Numbered from the stretch's first letter, positions 11,128 to 23,690 are shown. The stretch: 64,000 bases of DNA from Nansenia antarctica (GCA_963989245.1 OZ022351.1:15883188-15947187), one strand, 5' to 3'. Numbers and translations are program-made. Notes: generated from the letters alone by a model not told the origin.

Positions 11128-13140
11128 GGAGTAAGAAAAAAGTTGGGCGAAAATAGAAAACCCTCTTGCTTAGCAAGCCCTAGCCAAGAGAATGAGCAAT
11201 CCATCCTTGTTCATTCCAGAAATTCCCAGGTGTCTCATGCCGCCCAGTTCGCAAGCGCCTGGGAATGGTAGACATGGTGGAGGCTCGGGAAGACGTGGGA
11301 ATAGGGGCAATCTCAGGCCCTTATCCAAACACGGGGGCTTAATGAGGTTGTCTAATGGGGTGACGGTGGGATGGGGGGGGTACAGGTCTGTGTCAGTCGC
11401 CACACTCTCTGGAACTGCTGGGTTATCAGATCCTACACAAACACACCAGCCTCTGGCCTCACGGCCCGTGTGTGATGTGTGGATGAGGGAGTGGATTCCA
11501 GAGGACCCAGGGGAGGGATCCCCTGTTGGGAGTCCAAAAATAGTGCTACGACAGGTCCCCCCCAATCAGATGACACCCGGTGACAAGGCTACTGGACTGT
11601 GCCAGGACCATGGAGACGGATACACTGTGGTATTACAGGCTCATGAAGGCCGATTCCAGGAACATCATAGGATATTTAGGCCCAAAACACGTCATTCACC
11701 TTATTTATCCTGGCCGGACTCACTTCCTGTCTTATTTCACGTTATAAAACATAATCAGAGGAATGAAGTTATGTGAACCTCGATCTACACCATTTCAGTG
11801 TTGGGTGGTCTCCAGGTTCTGATTCTGGTATAGATTTCCAAAGACATAATAAATATGTCTTTGCTTATGTGTCAGCATGTCTGTTCTTACAGTATCTTCG
11901 AAGACATCTATATTGAAATATATATGGTTTATTTAGCTAGGCTAACACAGACATTCACATATCTCACTATTAGAATAAACAATGATTTTCATAGATTACA
12001 ATTAATGTACTGTTATATATTTGTGTAGTTGTGTGCCACTCTGTCAGACACAGACATTTCCACAGTGATAATGCATGTTTCGTAGAATATGTACATTATC
12101 TGAGGCAACATTGAACTCGATATAATGATAGAATCTTAGAATCTTACCAACATATGATATTGTAGCAGCTTTGATTGGGGGGTTGTCAGGTCCCTCTCGC
12201 CCTGCAATGACATTTCCTAGTTATCACCATAGCAACAGTGAGGTCATCGTACATGCCAGCCATAAAGCACTCCTATAGGGATTTTTTTTTCTTTTTTTTT
12301 TCTCATCTTAGCAGAACTTCACGTTACAGTACAACCTGAAGCCCCCGCCAGGCGTTATCAGGTGATAACAATGTCATGACAACGCACCCCCAGTTGATGT
12401 TCTGACCGTTAAAGGAGGATAGTGATTAGCTGTCATGTGGGCGGAATGTGACCTTTTTTCCGAGGGAAAGGTGGGAAAAATCCATTTGAGCAGCGAAAGG
12501 GATGAGAGGAGAGAGAGTGTCGGCTGACGAGAGGCCGACAGTCCACAGCGTTCGTCGGGCTCTCTATCACCAGGGGCCATCCCGAGGCCTAATCTGGACC
12601 AGATGTTAACCCCTTGTGACCCTCTCCCTCGCCCCCCCCCTCGCTGCCACCCCCACCCCCCAGGCACCCCTAAGGCCTCAGATCTGGATGGAAGAATGTC
12701 ACGTACGTACGTAGGAGTGGAAGATATCTCCAGCACCGCCGCATTCCCCAGTGTTATGGGGCCACTGTCAGTCGCAGTCCCGCTGGTGGGAGGGAGAGGG
12801 GAAGAGGGGGGAGGGAGAGAGAGAGGCAGGAGGAGAGGGGGGTGTAAGAGCGAGAGTGAGAAGGGGATTTCATCATCATTCAGAGCCCAGAGGGAAAATG
12901 TTATTCCCTCAGGGGTTGACCCCTAAATATATCTCTCCCTACAACAATAGCGGAGACAGTGGCAGAAGAAGCGGAGGTATTTTCGTAACAAAGCCCCTTT
13001 GTGAGTGTGCTCTTCTGTTTCCGTGGTCGTCCCCTGGGCTCTGGATAATGAGCTGCTCTCTTGCTTTGTGTGATTTAAACCGATTAATACAAATCTCTCC
13101 GACTGGCACTATACTGCTGAGGCTGATAGAAAGCCTCGCT
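11128..13140. other. No gene seen; some GC-rich sequence
   Basis: A 194-codon open frame at 11,192-11,776 has no recognisable domain and low-complexity Gly/Arg content, so I do not call it. C- and G-rich stretches lie near 12,620-12,660 and 12,780-12,840. No exon is recognisable. Confidence 0.5.
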
Positions 13141-13142
13141 CG

Positions 13143-13285
13143 CACTCACACACACGCACCACACACACGTGCAGGCACACACACACACACAGATGCACAG
13201 ATACACAGTACACACTGACACATACGGTAAACACACACACACACACACACACCTGCACACACAGACACGCACACACTCAGAAGGA
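13143..13285 (+). repeat. Compound (CA)n microsatellite
   Basis: Several CA runs separated by GCA, GATGCA and TACA interruptions. Confidence 0.9.
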
Positions 13286-13577
13286 CACAATCATGCTGTG
13301 AGTTATCAACTTTGACGTGTCAACATTATAGTGGTTCATAAAGTCAGCTTAAAGCTGTCACGCGTACAAGCCTAGGGCTATGTCTAGCAAAAGTGAGAAT
13401 AATGATGAACATCATGATGAGAGATGAGAACAACACGTGTGTCTAGGGGCTGCTTTGATGTTATTGAATATAGGCACTCACAGATCATGTTTGAGTTGTT
13501 TATCTTGTTCAGATAAAAGAGGAATAAAAAGAGATCATTTCAGGCAGTAAAATAAACCTTGTTTTTTTGTGACTCTT

Positions 13578-14165
13578 AATAATAATAATTCATTATATTT
13601 ATATAGCGCTTTTCCGAGGCTCAAAGACGCTGACAATATAGGGGATATGGGAAACACAAAAACAACAAGTAACATGGAACACAGAGTCAGCGAACGGGGA
13701 GGGGGGGGGTGGTAGGGACAGGGGAGGTGGTTAGGGGTAGGGGGGGCTGTATGCATATCAGGGGGGTGGCAGGGTTAGGGGAGATGGGTAGGGGTAGGGG
13801 AGGTTGTATGGGTGTCAAGGGGGGGGGGGGGGCGGGGGCGCCGGGATGGGGGAGATGGCTAGGGGTAGGGGAGGCTGTAGGCATGGGAGAACAGGTAGGT
13901 TTTGAGGTGGGATTTAAAAGTGAGAAGTGAGGGTGAGTCTCTCAGTGGTTGGGGGTGAGAGTTCCAGAGGCGGGGTGCAGCTCGTGAAAAGGCACGGTGA
14001 CCGAAGCCTTTGAGTTTTGAGGGTGGGACAGTGAGGGGAACAATGGATGAGGATCGGAGGGTACGGGTAGGGCGGTGGGGGAGAAGGAGGTCAGTCAGGT
14101 AAGGGGGGGCCAGGCTATGGAGGGCTTTGTATGTGAGGATGAGGATGTTTAATTGGATGAGACGA
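13578..14165 (-). pseudogene. Non-LTR retrotransposon RT C-terminal fragment
   Basis: On the minus strand the region from about 13,910 to 14,140 encodes relics of the segment that ends many fish LINE pol proteins: a TYKALHSLAPPYL-like motif, then GHRAFSRAAPRLWNS. It is 5'-truncated. Its 3' end (13,578-13,690) has the short ATA tail. It is interrupted by the G-rich minisatellite listed separately. Confidence 0.7.
13695..13900 (+). repeat. G-rich minisatellite inside the LINE relic
   Basis: About four imperfect units, each built round gtaggggtagggg plus a pyrimidine-poor spacer (units near 13,700, 13,735, 13,790 and 13,865), with a G homopolymer near 13,820-13,833. Multiple closely spaced runs of four or more G make intramolecular G-quadruplex formation plausible (inference). 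Confidence 0.75.
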
Positions 14166-14690
14166 AAGACCCTTGGCGACTTACCATCGCTGTCTGGATG
14201 AGACAGCTCTGATCAAGAGAGGGACTACCGTGCCTGATTCCAATGAATTGGACAATGTATTACTTGTAAACAGGTTTGTTAGTGCTGGGCTGACACACAA
14301 GTCTGCATACCCTGCAGCTCTGCAATGAGCAAGAAACCTTAACCTCCGAAAGCAATTCCACATCAGGCTCCTATCCACTTCTCTTTGATACCGACTTTCT
14401 ATTGGAGCTGGAAGCACCTTCGTGTTAGTCCTAGATTGTACAGGATATTGAACTGCTTCTAAGCCGTATGTGCTCTAAGGCATGTCTCTGTGCGAGGCGG
14501 TGTTCTGATATTGCACATCACTATGATGTTCTCTGGGGCGTGCGATTCCCAGGCCGAGGTCTCCGCATTCTTCAATAACAGGTATTGAATGGAACACATG
14601 TGTCCACCCAAAGGCTGGATTCCGCTGTGTGAACCTTTCAAAAAGGTGATAGCGGCAAGCCGTGGGGACATTAATAGATTGAGCACATTC
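14166..14690. other. Unclassified, possibly element-derived
   Basis: Minus-strand open frames occur here, but none shows a domain I recognise. No splice signals or conserved motifs. Confidence 0.35.
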
Positions 14691-14697
14691 TGCCTGT

Positions 14698-15046
14698 GTG
14701 ACACGTTCTAGTCTTTTGGTCCGCATGTCAGCAACCGATCAAAATGTACAAACTTTTCTTTTGAAACACGGAAATACGTTTCAACTTTTTTGAGAATCAC
14801 AACACAAACTCGCTCGTCGAGCCAAAAATACTGCAACGCAATGGATTCGGTGAGTAATCCCCACTGCTACCAGTTAACTATAACACTACTTTACATTGTT
14901 ACCAGGCTTACAATACAAGCTGTGTTAGTTGACTAGCGGGTGTGTCATTGATTTTCAACAACGCAGAAATGTATTCACATCACAAGAAAAGTCTGATCGT
15001 TATATCAGATCCTGATATGTGGACCAAAGCATTAGCATGTGTCACA
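14698..15046. mobile_element. MITE, copy A of a two-copy family
   Basis: Terminal inverted repeats: left gacacgttctagtcttttgg, right ccaaagcattagcatgtgtc. The element shares most of its interior with 18,822-19,128, including aatcacaacacaa, a conserved gcaatggattcggtgag block and gttagttgactagcg. It has no transposase ORF. The superfamily cannot be assigned from the termini alone. Confidence 0.75.
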
Positions 15047-15305
15047 CATTATGTATAGTTGTAGGATGCACAATATACAATGAATGATGGACTCATTTGC
15101 TGATTCACTCTGGTACTTTCTTTGCCGGGATCAGACTACACCAATTCAGACAGTTTTTGACAAATTTCCAGCGTCAGGCCCCGGATATGAATGTCGGGAA
15201 CGACGAAAGGGCGTCTTTAACCCCTTGTAGTGTGACATCATCAAGATCAGCGATCTGCCGTCTGGGATGCCCCACGACACCCCGACAAAAAGTCTAGCGT
15301 GTCGG

Positions 15306-15870
15306 AATAATAATAATAATAATAATTTAAAAAAAAAATAATAATAATAATAACTTTGATTTCTATAGCGCCTTTCAAAAACCCAAGGACGCTTTACAAT
15401 TCTAAAGGGGAATGGTCAGACAGACAAACCAGAAACCAAACAAAGAAAAACAGAAACAGTGACTAGGGGCCAAAGGCCTTGGTGAACAGATGGGTTTTAA
15501 GGGCTGATTTGAAGGAGTCCAGGGTGGGGGCGTTGCGGATCACTATGGGGAGGGAGTTCCAGAGGGTAGGTGCAGCCACGCTGAAGGCTCTGTCCCCAAA
15601 GGTCCGTAGGTTGGTGCGGGGGTGGACAGCAGGCCCATGTCTGCGGACCACAGGTTCCGGGAAGGGGTATGTTGGGAGAGGAGGTCAGTTAGGTACTGGG
15701 GGGCGCAGGCGTGGAGGGATTTGTAGGTGAGGAGGAGGATTTTGTATGTGATGCGGGACTTGACCGGGAGCCAGTGGAGGTGAATGAGGGTGGGGGTGAT
15801 GTGCTGTCAGGGCTTGGTGTGGGTGAGGACCCTGGCAGCTGAGTTCTGCACATACTGGAGCCTGTCCAAT
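15306..15870 (-). pseudogene. Non-LTR retrotransposon RT C-terminal fragment
   Basis: On the minus strand: a VQNSAARVLTHTKP motif (about 15,830), then LHWLPV, then after a frame change GDRAFSVAAPTLWNSLP (about 15,550-15,600) and LKTHLFTKAF. The 3' end carries an A-rich ATA tail (15,306-15,355). It is a related but diverged copy of the elements at 1,656 and 13,578, truncated 5' of the RT catalytic core. Confidence 0.8.
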
Positions 15871-16955
15871 TGTTTTGTATTTTCTTGCCTAGTTGTTTGA
15901 CAACTCCTACCATGTGTTCCTTGGCGTTGATCATTGTTGCAGAGTGCAGAGTGCTCTCTGGTGCATGGTCTCTGTGGGGAAGAGAAAGAGGGTTGCTGCG
16001 TTCCGGTGCAACAGGTGGAACAACGAAACCAACAATTTCCAAAAATAATTTCTCCCTTGTTAGCAGAGTAGGTTGTGCAGCGATCCTGGCATGCGTACCC
16101 AGTGCTCAACTTATATTTGTGGAGGATTAAACACACAGTGGGGCATCAAGGACTGTTTACTGGAACACACTCTCCATCTCTCTCTGAGTCAGGAGGGGAC
16201 TTTATTGACACACCTCTTTATACACGTCATGTCACGTCATGTGTCAATCACTCTACATCACAGTACCTGCATTAACCCTTTGTTGCCAGAACATTCACTT
16301 GATACACAATTTAGAGCATATATTAACACATGTTAACATCCCTCTACGAGACCTTCTGTTTACATACAGCCAACCTGGTAGCTAGCTACATTTATGTAAC
16401 GGTGTTGACATGCTAACACACTCATTACCTCAAGTTCTCTCTGCAGGATAGACAGCCCGTGCTGTCTTCTTCATGACACCCAGGAACAGGTCCACAATCG
16501 GTTTTTCCTTCTTTTCTTTTTCCTTTCAGAACACAAGACCGGCAGCGTCACACACAGCACTTCCGTAGTAGCCACAACTGACCATTTCTTGACCCTCCTC
16601 CCCGACGACCTATGAACTCGCTCAAGGTCGTGAAAGGCAGCTTACGATGATTGGTCGGGCTCATACATGTAGTGTTGCCACTCTTCCAGCGAGAATTTAT
16701 GGCACTATGATTGTCTAATCTGACATGGTGACCGTCGCGAAAGACAGAATTGTGTAGTCTGATCATGGCATAGGAGACAGAGAGAGAGATAGAGACAGAG
16801 GGAAGGAATTGTCTAAACTTGCGTGACTGTGACAGAGAGGAAGTGGTCACACACATGTTCTCTCATGCTCACACAAACCCCATAAGAATTGACAAACATC
16901 CATACATCCATTGGGCGTGATAAAAAAAAGGAGAAAAATAGTTATTTGGGGAGTA
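15871..16955. other. No gene supported
   Basis: A minus-strand open segment near 16,445-16,530 (31 codons between stops, containing KPIVDLFLGVMKK) is conspicuous. It has no matching splice context and I do not recognise it. Otherwise nothing. Confidence 0.4.
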
Positions 16956-16958
16956 TTG

Positions 16959-16959
<1 letters not shown>

Positions 16960-17008
<49 letters not shown>
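16960..17008 (+). repeat. (GT)n microsatellite
   Basis: Perfect GT run of about 48 bp. Confidence 0.95.
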
Positions 17009-17009
<1 letters not shown>

Positions 17010-17173
17010 CTGCTAATATGACTCTTCTATTGTAATTCATTACATGTTTGCTAATTTTTGGAGAGGACATTCTCCCCCCCAAAAAAGACTCTATGGATGG
17101 ATTCACAAATAGTGAAAAACTATGGAGGAGAGAGAGAGGTGACAGACAGGCAGCGACAGAGACAGGGTGGAGG

Positions 17174-17175
<2 letters not shown>

Positions 17176-17230
<55 letters not shown>
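17176..17230 (+). repeat. (GA)n microsatellite
   Basis: Perfect AG run. The Arg-Glu open frames over it are repeat artefacts. No gene is seen between 17,231 and 17,808. Confidence 0.95.
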
Positions 17231-17231
<1 letters not shown>

Positions 17232-17808
17232 TATAGAGAGGGACAGGGGAGAGGAAGTGCTTCAGTCAATCATTCCTCATGAAACCAATAACATCTCACA
17301 TGGCTGTGATGTCAGTGGTCATACAATCCTCCCGTCAGCGATCGGGACCATCATGACCAGCCAGAGGTCCCTCACATGAGGCCCAGATGCCATCCCAGTA
17401 ATAGAGGCTCCATTCTCCCGTCTGAATGTATAGGAGCCTTAGTCTTCTGTTTTCCACGGCCGCGTTCGGATTTCGTCTACTCTGTGCCTAGCCTGTGTCG
17501 CTTTATCGAGGGGGTAATGGCGAAAACAGTAAGGAAACCAGTATGGTAAAATGAAGTAAATGAATTAAATCCCTAAGGCCCTCCGGGGCGGTCACACATC
17601 ACCGCCGCACAGTCCATCACACTAGTGGGAGCTGAGGAGCAACGGAACCACAGGAGGACAATAAAGAAGGGAGGTGGAGGAGGAGGCGGTAAGGGCCGCA
17701 TGGTGGACGCATTAAGTCATCCTGGAGAGATCCTGGAGAGGGACGTGCCACATGGCAGCAGCAGTGATGATGAAAGACTCATTGTAGCCAGCAGAGATCC
17801 CGTCAGAT

Positions 17809-17832
17809 CACACACACACACACACACACACC
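17809..17832 (+). repeat. (CA)n microsatellite
   Basis: Short CA run. Confidence 0.9.
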
Positions 17833-17918
17833 CTCCTGCCCACACAGCTCTACAGAGCCAGTGAGGTGTGAATATTGTAATATTAACCAATATAAAGTAT
17901 CTAATCGTTATTTTATTG

Positions 17919-18127
17919 TGAGCTTTCGGTCATAGAACTTCTTCAGGCATGCCTGAGATAATAATGGATTTTTTTCACTCAGATTTGAGTGTGCGGATTT
18001 GACACTGCTTCTTTGCACTCTATTTGGATACTCTTCAGCTCCAGCACCTCAGCTAAGTCGAATAACAGATGAGCGGTGGTATTTTTCAGACATGCCTGAA
18101 GAAGGTCTATGACAGAAAGCATGCAAT
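17919..18127. repeat. Inverted repeat, about 40-bp arms
   Basis: The left arm (17,919-17,958, starting gctttcggtcatagaac) is the near reverse complement of 18,086-18,127 (cagacatgcctgaagaaggt onward). The phrase gagtgtgcgga also appears twice as a direct repeat, at about 17,988 and 18,155. It is probably an old DNA-element remnant. No coding sequence. Confidence 0.6.
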
Positions 18128-18515
18128 AAAACTATGACTTTTTGTACAGATTCGAGTGTGCGGACGCTTTTTTCACTCAATATCAATCAATATCAAACCC
18201 ATTATATAATAGAGCTCAGGAGTACTGTCAGTTCAAAAAATGCAATCTAACATGGATTTATGACGCCAACTGAGAAGCCATATGTGGAACAATATTGTAA
18301 GTTAAACACTCAAAGTGCAAGCACCCCCACTGGGAGTGTAGAAAAGCTGTTGAGGCGTCCATGCGGAAGGACATGTAAAGTATTGAGAAAGTTACTCCAT
18401 ATAACTTAAGCTGCCTACACAAAATACGATTTTAAAATGTGTATACGTGGCTTTCACATTCAATGTTGCAAGATGATCTTAATTAACTACTACTACTACG
18501 CTGGGCATTTAAATG

Positions 18516-18660
18516 AATGAATGAATGAATGAATGGACTTTATTGTCATTGCTACAGTACAGGTACCAAACAACGAAATTTAGGAGGGGTGGCTCCCCTG
18601 GTGTTAGGAAAGGGAAGAAAAAAAAACACTTTTAGAAAAAGAATAAAATCACAAGAAGGT
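18516..18660 (-). mobile_element. L2-type LINE 3' tail
   Basis: This is the reverse complement of the tail of the LINE at 42,907-44,217: (TGAA)n, then actttattgtcattgc and gtaccaaacaacgaaattt, then a ggggtggctcccctgg block. It is severely 5'-truncated. Confidence 0.8.
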
Positions 18661-18821
18661 AAGGAGCTGGTTTGTCAGACCTCTCCTGTGAATCCCTGAC
18701 CAGTAATGCCTGTTGGACATGACTAAATGGCCAGACATCCTTTCCACACTGAGCCACTCCAGGAAAATGTGATGCAAGATATTATTCACACCAGAAGACA
18801 GCATCAATCCACATCACAAAT

Positions 18822-19128
18822 GCGACACGTTCTAGTGTTTTGATCAAAATGTTCAGACTTACATTTTGAAACACGGAAATACATTTCAACATGGTTGACA
18901 ATCACAACACAAGCTCGCTAGTCAAGCCAAAATCCTGCAATGCAATGGATTGGGTGAGCAATCCCCACTGCTACCTAGTTAACTATAACACTAGGCTGTT
19001 AGCAGCCTCACAAAACAAGATGTGTTAGTTGACTAGCGATGTGTCATTGATTTTCAGCAACGCGGAAATGTGTTTTTCAAAAGAAAAGTCGGATGCCGAC
19101 ATGTGGACCAAAACACTAGAACATGTCA
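18822..19128. mobile_element. MITE, copy B of a two-copy family
   Basis: Left TIR cgacacgttctagtgttttg pairs with right TIR caaaacactagaacatgtc. The interior matches copy A at 14,698-15,046 in the same order. It shares the conserved gcaatggattgggtgag block. An aaat-containing word on both flanks may be part of the target duplication. Confidence 0.78.
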
Positions 19129-20585
19129 CAAATAGTATATGATTACATGTGCCACTAGTGTATATGAGTGTATATGATTCCATGTGCCACTAGTGTATAT
19201 GAGTGTGCAACGTGAGTGGGCCTTGTAGTTCACATTATTGGTTGCCAACGAATAGACAACAATCTATAGAACTTGAAAGCCACTTCCATGTGATATTTAG
19301 ACAATACGATACACAGATAATCTATGGTCATAGTACAATGTGAGCAATATATGCAACGTGCATAAAGCTCAAGATTTCCTTACATTATATATAGTAGTTC
19401 GTAGCATCGGTTTCAAAGCATTAGTCCATGGCACACAATAATATGAACATTTCTTGGAGTATTCTGTATAAGACAGTGTCCTCAGCGTTGGCCACATGGA
19501 TTATATTACTGCCTCGTCAAGCTGTCAAGCCGAGCCTGTCCTCTGCGTTTGTGTACAAAGGGTCTCCTGAGATCGCTGGAATTAGACTTTCCGAGAGAGC
19601 TGCCCCCTCCACCCCCCTCACTCCCTCGCCTATGTCAGCCTCCGTGTCAGCCAATCTCCAGCAACCATAACAACAGGAAGCTGGGAAAAGTGGTTCCTAT
19701 TGACTGAAGGAAGGCCTCGCTGCATAACGAGGCAGGAGCGGCCAGGCCGGAGTCCTCTCGCTGCATAGGCGGCATAGCTTCCCTTCAAATTGAATTAGGG
19801 GGGAGAACGTATATGCTAGCACTTCAGCGTGAAGCACTCGGAGCAGAGCCAAAACATTGGTCTTTGTTTGACTTGTCTGTTTCACATGTATCGGGCCTGT
19901 CCATTAGAGCTGGACTTGGATGACAGCTCGGCAAACACGCTCGCAGATCAACTTCATACGGTTATCTTATTTCCACCGCACCTTAAGGGGTTGCTATAAG
20001 TTCTCTATCGTACTCAAAGTTGTTTTCGTTTCGCTGATGTCATTCAAAACCTTCATCGAGGTGGGTGCGTAGCAGCGTAGGCATGGCGGCCCATACAAAC
20101 CAGATGGCTTTTCTGCCGACGGACATATACGCAGAGTTCAAACATAGACTGTTTTTTTTTTGTTTTTTTAAAGATTCCCACATAGAAGAAACATTTCATT
20201 CCTTCTGCATATTGACCACCCTTGGAGAGCGGCAGCCAGCCAGTAACACACACACACAGGGGTCATGTGCAGCCTGTCAGTAACACACAGGGGTCATGTG
20301 CAGCCTGTGTACTTGGTGTCGTCTTGTAATGAACTGTGACCTGACCCTCTTAGCATCTCTGCTGGCAGATAAGCCTGGCATTGAGCTTCTCCCCTCTCCT
20401 TCCCTCTATGCATACAACCACAACCACATCCACACACACACACCTCCCTGTAGAGGGCTTGTTCCCTTCAGTGACACACGCAGGCAGGAAATATCGGTGT
20501 ATGAATAAGCCTCTATCAGTCCCACCATGGGCCCCCTTTCTGGTATGTGATCAGAGAGAGGGAGAAAGAGAGAGAGACAGTTTGC
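19129..20585. other. No gene seen
   Basis: This holds a 2-copy tandem repeat of about 37 bp near 19,138-19,204 (gtgccactagtgtatatgag twice). Otherwise it is unique-looking sequence without recognisable exons. Confidence 0.5.
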
Positions 20586-20587
20586 GT

Positions 20588-20749
20588 GCGTGTGTGTGTG
20601 TGTGTGCGTGTGTGTGCGTGCGCGTGCCCATGCGCGCGTGTGTGTGTGCGTGTCCTCCTATTCCGCAGGGAGTGAAGTCCCGGTGTGTCAGCTGGCTAAG
20701 GAGCAGCTCTGCCCCTGGAGAGAGACGAGGCCTCATCGATGCTGTGTGT

Positions 20750-20803
<54 letters not shown>
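20588..20803 (+). repeat. Two (GT)n microsatellites
   Basis: A GT/GC-rich run at about 20,588-20,652 and a longer, purer GT run at about 20,742-20,803, separated by about 90 bp of unique sequence. Confidence 0.9.
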
Positions 20804-20805
<2 letters not shown>

Positions 20806-21224
20806 CCTCATCGACGCTACGCTGTAGAACACGTATGTTAGCAGGAGACGACGCCAGGCCCTGCCAGCTGGTGCGCATCGACATGGTGGACCACAGAGGA
20901 TTTGATATAAACATAGATCATCTGACGCCTCAGTCAGCGCCCCGGGGGGATAGTACTCTTATAGATCAATACGATGAGTCAGTCAGTCAGTGACTGTAGC
21001 TGCACAGCCATTCAGCTACATATGCCCCTATTCATTTCTCTCTTTCATCTTTCGGTTTTGATTTTGGCAGTCGTGATATGTGGGTGTTGTGTGAACTCAA
21101 CTTGGCCTTTATTTTTAATTGAAATAGATGAATGATATACAGTATTATTCAAAATATGGGGGAATTAAATTAAATTAAATATAAAATAAAAATGGGATCA
21201 CAAGTTATTGGATGAGACTGGGGA

Positions 21225-21393
21225 TAACCACTACTGTATGTTATAACACCAGAGGGATATGTGATATAGCATATGAGATAATAACCACTACTGTATGTTA
21301 TAACACCAGATGGATATGTGATATAGCATATGAGATAAAAAACCACTACTGTATGTTATAACAGCAGATGGATATGTGATATATCATACGAGA
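21225..21393 (+). repeat. About 58-bp tandem repeat, three copies
   Basis: Three successive units share accactactgtatgttataa and gatatgtgatata, with small differences between them. Confidence 0.85.
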
Positions 21394-21639
21394 GAAGCAG
21401 AGACAGGAGGACTCATGTGAAGACATCTGTGGTCGTATCGCTGTGCATTCCCAACTGGCTGAACATCTGTTGCCTTTATGAGTGATTAGAGATCACAAGA
21501 CATCTGACATTTGTCACAGTTCTTGTTCTTGTTCTTGTTCTTGTAATATTTTTGCCCTGTTTCCTATCACCCTCTGCTCTGAGGGAGGGAGGATGATACA
21601 TGATTGTTTGCCATGAATAAATGCAAAACCCAATAAACA

Positions 21640-21840
21640 AAAAAGACATCCGACATTATAGGACTTATTATTGCACTGACATCATTGCACTTGTCTTCAC
21701 TTTTATGACATATTATTGAACTGTTGTCGCTGCTTTGTTGAGTGTGGGGGCAAGATCCAAAAACACGTGTTGTCTATTACAACTGTACGTGATACGTGAC
21801 AAATCAAATTTGACTCGATATTATTTGATTCGGACACGGC
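21640..21840 (+). mobile_element. LINE 3' tail relic
   Basis: The phrase cgtgacaaatcaaatttgac resembles the variant 3' tails of teleost L2-type LINEs. No coding sequence. Tentative. Confidence 0.35.
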
Positions 21841-22064
21841 AACAACATCATCTAACATCATTTCATAACCTTATCCACACGGAGACGACTGGGTCAGTCA
21901 AATTAGGATTCAGCCTCACGTTCGTTTAACTGATTTCACAGCAAGCAGGTGTGGCCGTGCATGATGGTCATAAAGTCAGAGGTGTGTGGAAGGATCTTTC
22001 CTCACCCAGTCACACACCCACAGCACCCAAGAGAGAGTTCGAGAAATGAACGGAAGGGAAGGGA

Positions 22065-22082
22065 ATGTGTGTGTGTGTGTGT

Positions 22083-22160
<78 letters not shown>

Positions 22161-22172
22161 GTGTGTGCGTCC
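22065..22172 (+). repeat. (GT)n microsatellite
   Basis: More than 100 bp of GT with a few single-base interruptions. The 680 bp that follow have no supported gene. Confidence 0.95.
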
Positions 22173-22857
22173 GTGCATAGAACCCAATCTCTTTCACAGC
22201 GGAGTGACCCACTCCAACACTCCATGTCACATCACACTCTGAAGAGTGCAGTCGATACCCCCGAAGCATGATTTATTAATACGACCACACACGCACGCAC
22301 AGAGCTGAGAGGTTCACATGCACACATGCCATCTAGACCCTTGAGGTGTTTCCCAGAGGCTACAGACAGATCATTTGGTAGAGAGTGCCACGCCCTTTAT
22401 CAATCAGCCTTGCATAACAACGACCTGTGTATGAGCACTGTGTCCCGAGCTTTCTTTTCAAACAAAACGGACATTTTCTACAGTGCAAGAGAGCTCTAAT
22501 CATCCCAGGCACTCGTGATTCATAGCAATCATGATGACAGTAAGGTTAAGCGTTGACATTTAGCAGCAAAACAGCTCCGGGTACCCTTGAGAAGACAAGA
22601 ATGGATCATAACATGTTTTTAAAAATATCTATAATTCTACATTCACACAGCCACACATGTGCATGCTAACATGCGCATGCTTACACACATACACACACAC
22701 ATACACACCCAAAATACCATTTACCCTCCAAATCAGAAACAACTAAACCTGTTATCTGCTCAAGCCTGCACTGATGGAAGATAGGTGGCTGTCCCATAAT
22801 GACTGAATATCTAGCCAAGATGTATTGTCTGCTCTTCTGCCCAGTGATGTAGAAAAG

Positions 22858-22858
<1 letters not shown>

Positions 22859-22932
<74 letters not shown>

Positions 22933-22941
22933 TTCTCTCTT

Positions 22942-23013
<72 letters not shown>

Positions 23014-23040
23014 TCTCTCTCTTTCACTCTCTCTCTCACA
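22859..23040 (+). repeat. (CT)n microsatellite with TTTCTC interruptions
   Basis: About 180 bp polypyrimidine on the plus strand. It accounts for the long Ser/Leu and Arg/Glu reading frames that cross it. Confidence 0.95.
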
Positions 23041-23083
23041 TTCACCCTCTCTTCCCCACTCTCTCCTCCCCCTTTCATTGCCC

Positions 23084-23390
23084 AGGCTCTAGAAAGAATG
23101 GAGAACAAGCAACTGATTGCGATGGAGGCCACTTCATCCAGGCCGAAGTATGGAAGGAAAGAGGTCTGGTAGCCATTCACCCACACAAGTCCATCATCTG
23201 TCCAACAGTTCAGATATTGTAGAGAAAGTACTGTACAAAGAATGGAGGACAAGCGACTGATTGCGATGGAGGAGGAGATGGAGGTTACTTTTTCCAGGCC
23301 GAAATATAGGAGGAAAAAGGCCTGGTAGCCATTCGCCCACACAAGTCCTTCATCTGTCCAACAGTTCAGATACTGTCGTTGCTTTATTAG
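23084..23390 (+). repeat. Tandem duplication, about 150 bp x2
   Basis: Both units contain actgattgcgatggagg, the segment ggtagccattc, and catctgtccaacagttcaga. Copies start near 23,094 and 23,240 and differ by substitutions and a short insertion. No coding potential is recognised. Confidence 0.8.
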
Positions 23391-23690
23391 ACGGACAATG
23401 TCACGTATGTTTGAAGAGACCAGACGCCAGGGCCAATATTTCATTTCTACAGACGAACATGGTTACACACACTGAATCTATTGGAATATTCTCATTTCAT
23501 CTCTAATTTAATATTGACACGACGTTCACACCTTTTTCATACCCTCACCAAGGTCCTGGTGAACACGAATCTAAATGATATCTACATGTCAGATGGCTCG
23601 GCAGAATCTAATGAGACATATAAAAAAGCCAAGGAAGTCTCTTGTAGACGACCAGGTATGACTCATACTCACGCTATATATATTCCAAAT

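Noticed and set aside
11192..11776. 194-codon plus-strand open frame
   Set aside because: Low-complexity Gly/Arg/Pro content, no domain, no splice or start context, and an overlapping long antisense frame. It looks like a chance frame in GC-rich sequence.
16445..16535. Possible minus-strand exon containing KPIVDLFLGVMKK
   Set aside because: Only 31 codons between stops, no consistent acceptor/donor in phase, and no family recognised.
22752..23444. 230-codon minus-strand frame with Arg/Glu-rich core
   Set aside because: The core is the (CT)n microsatellite and the rest is the 150-bp tandem duplication. No recognisable domain.
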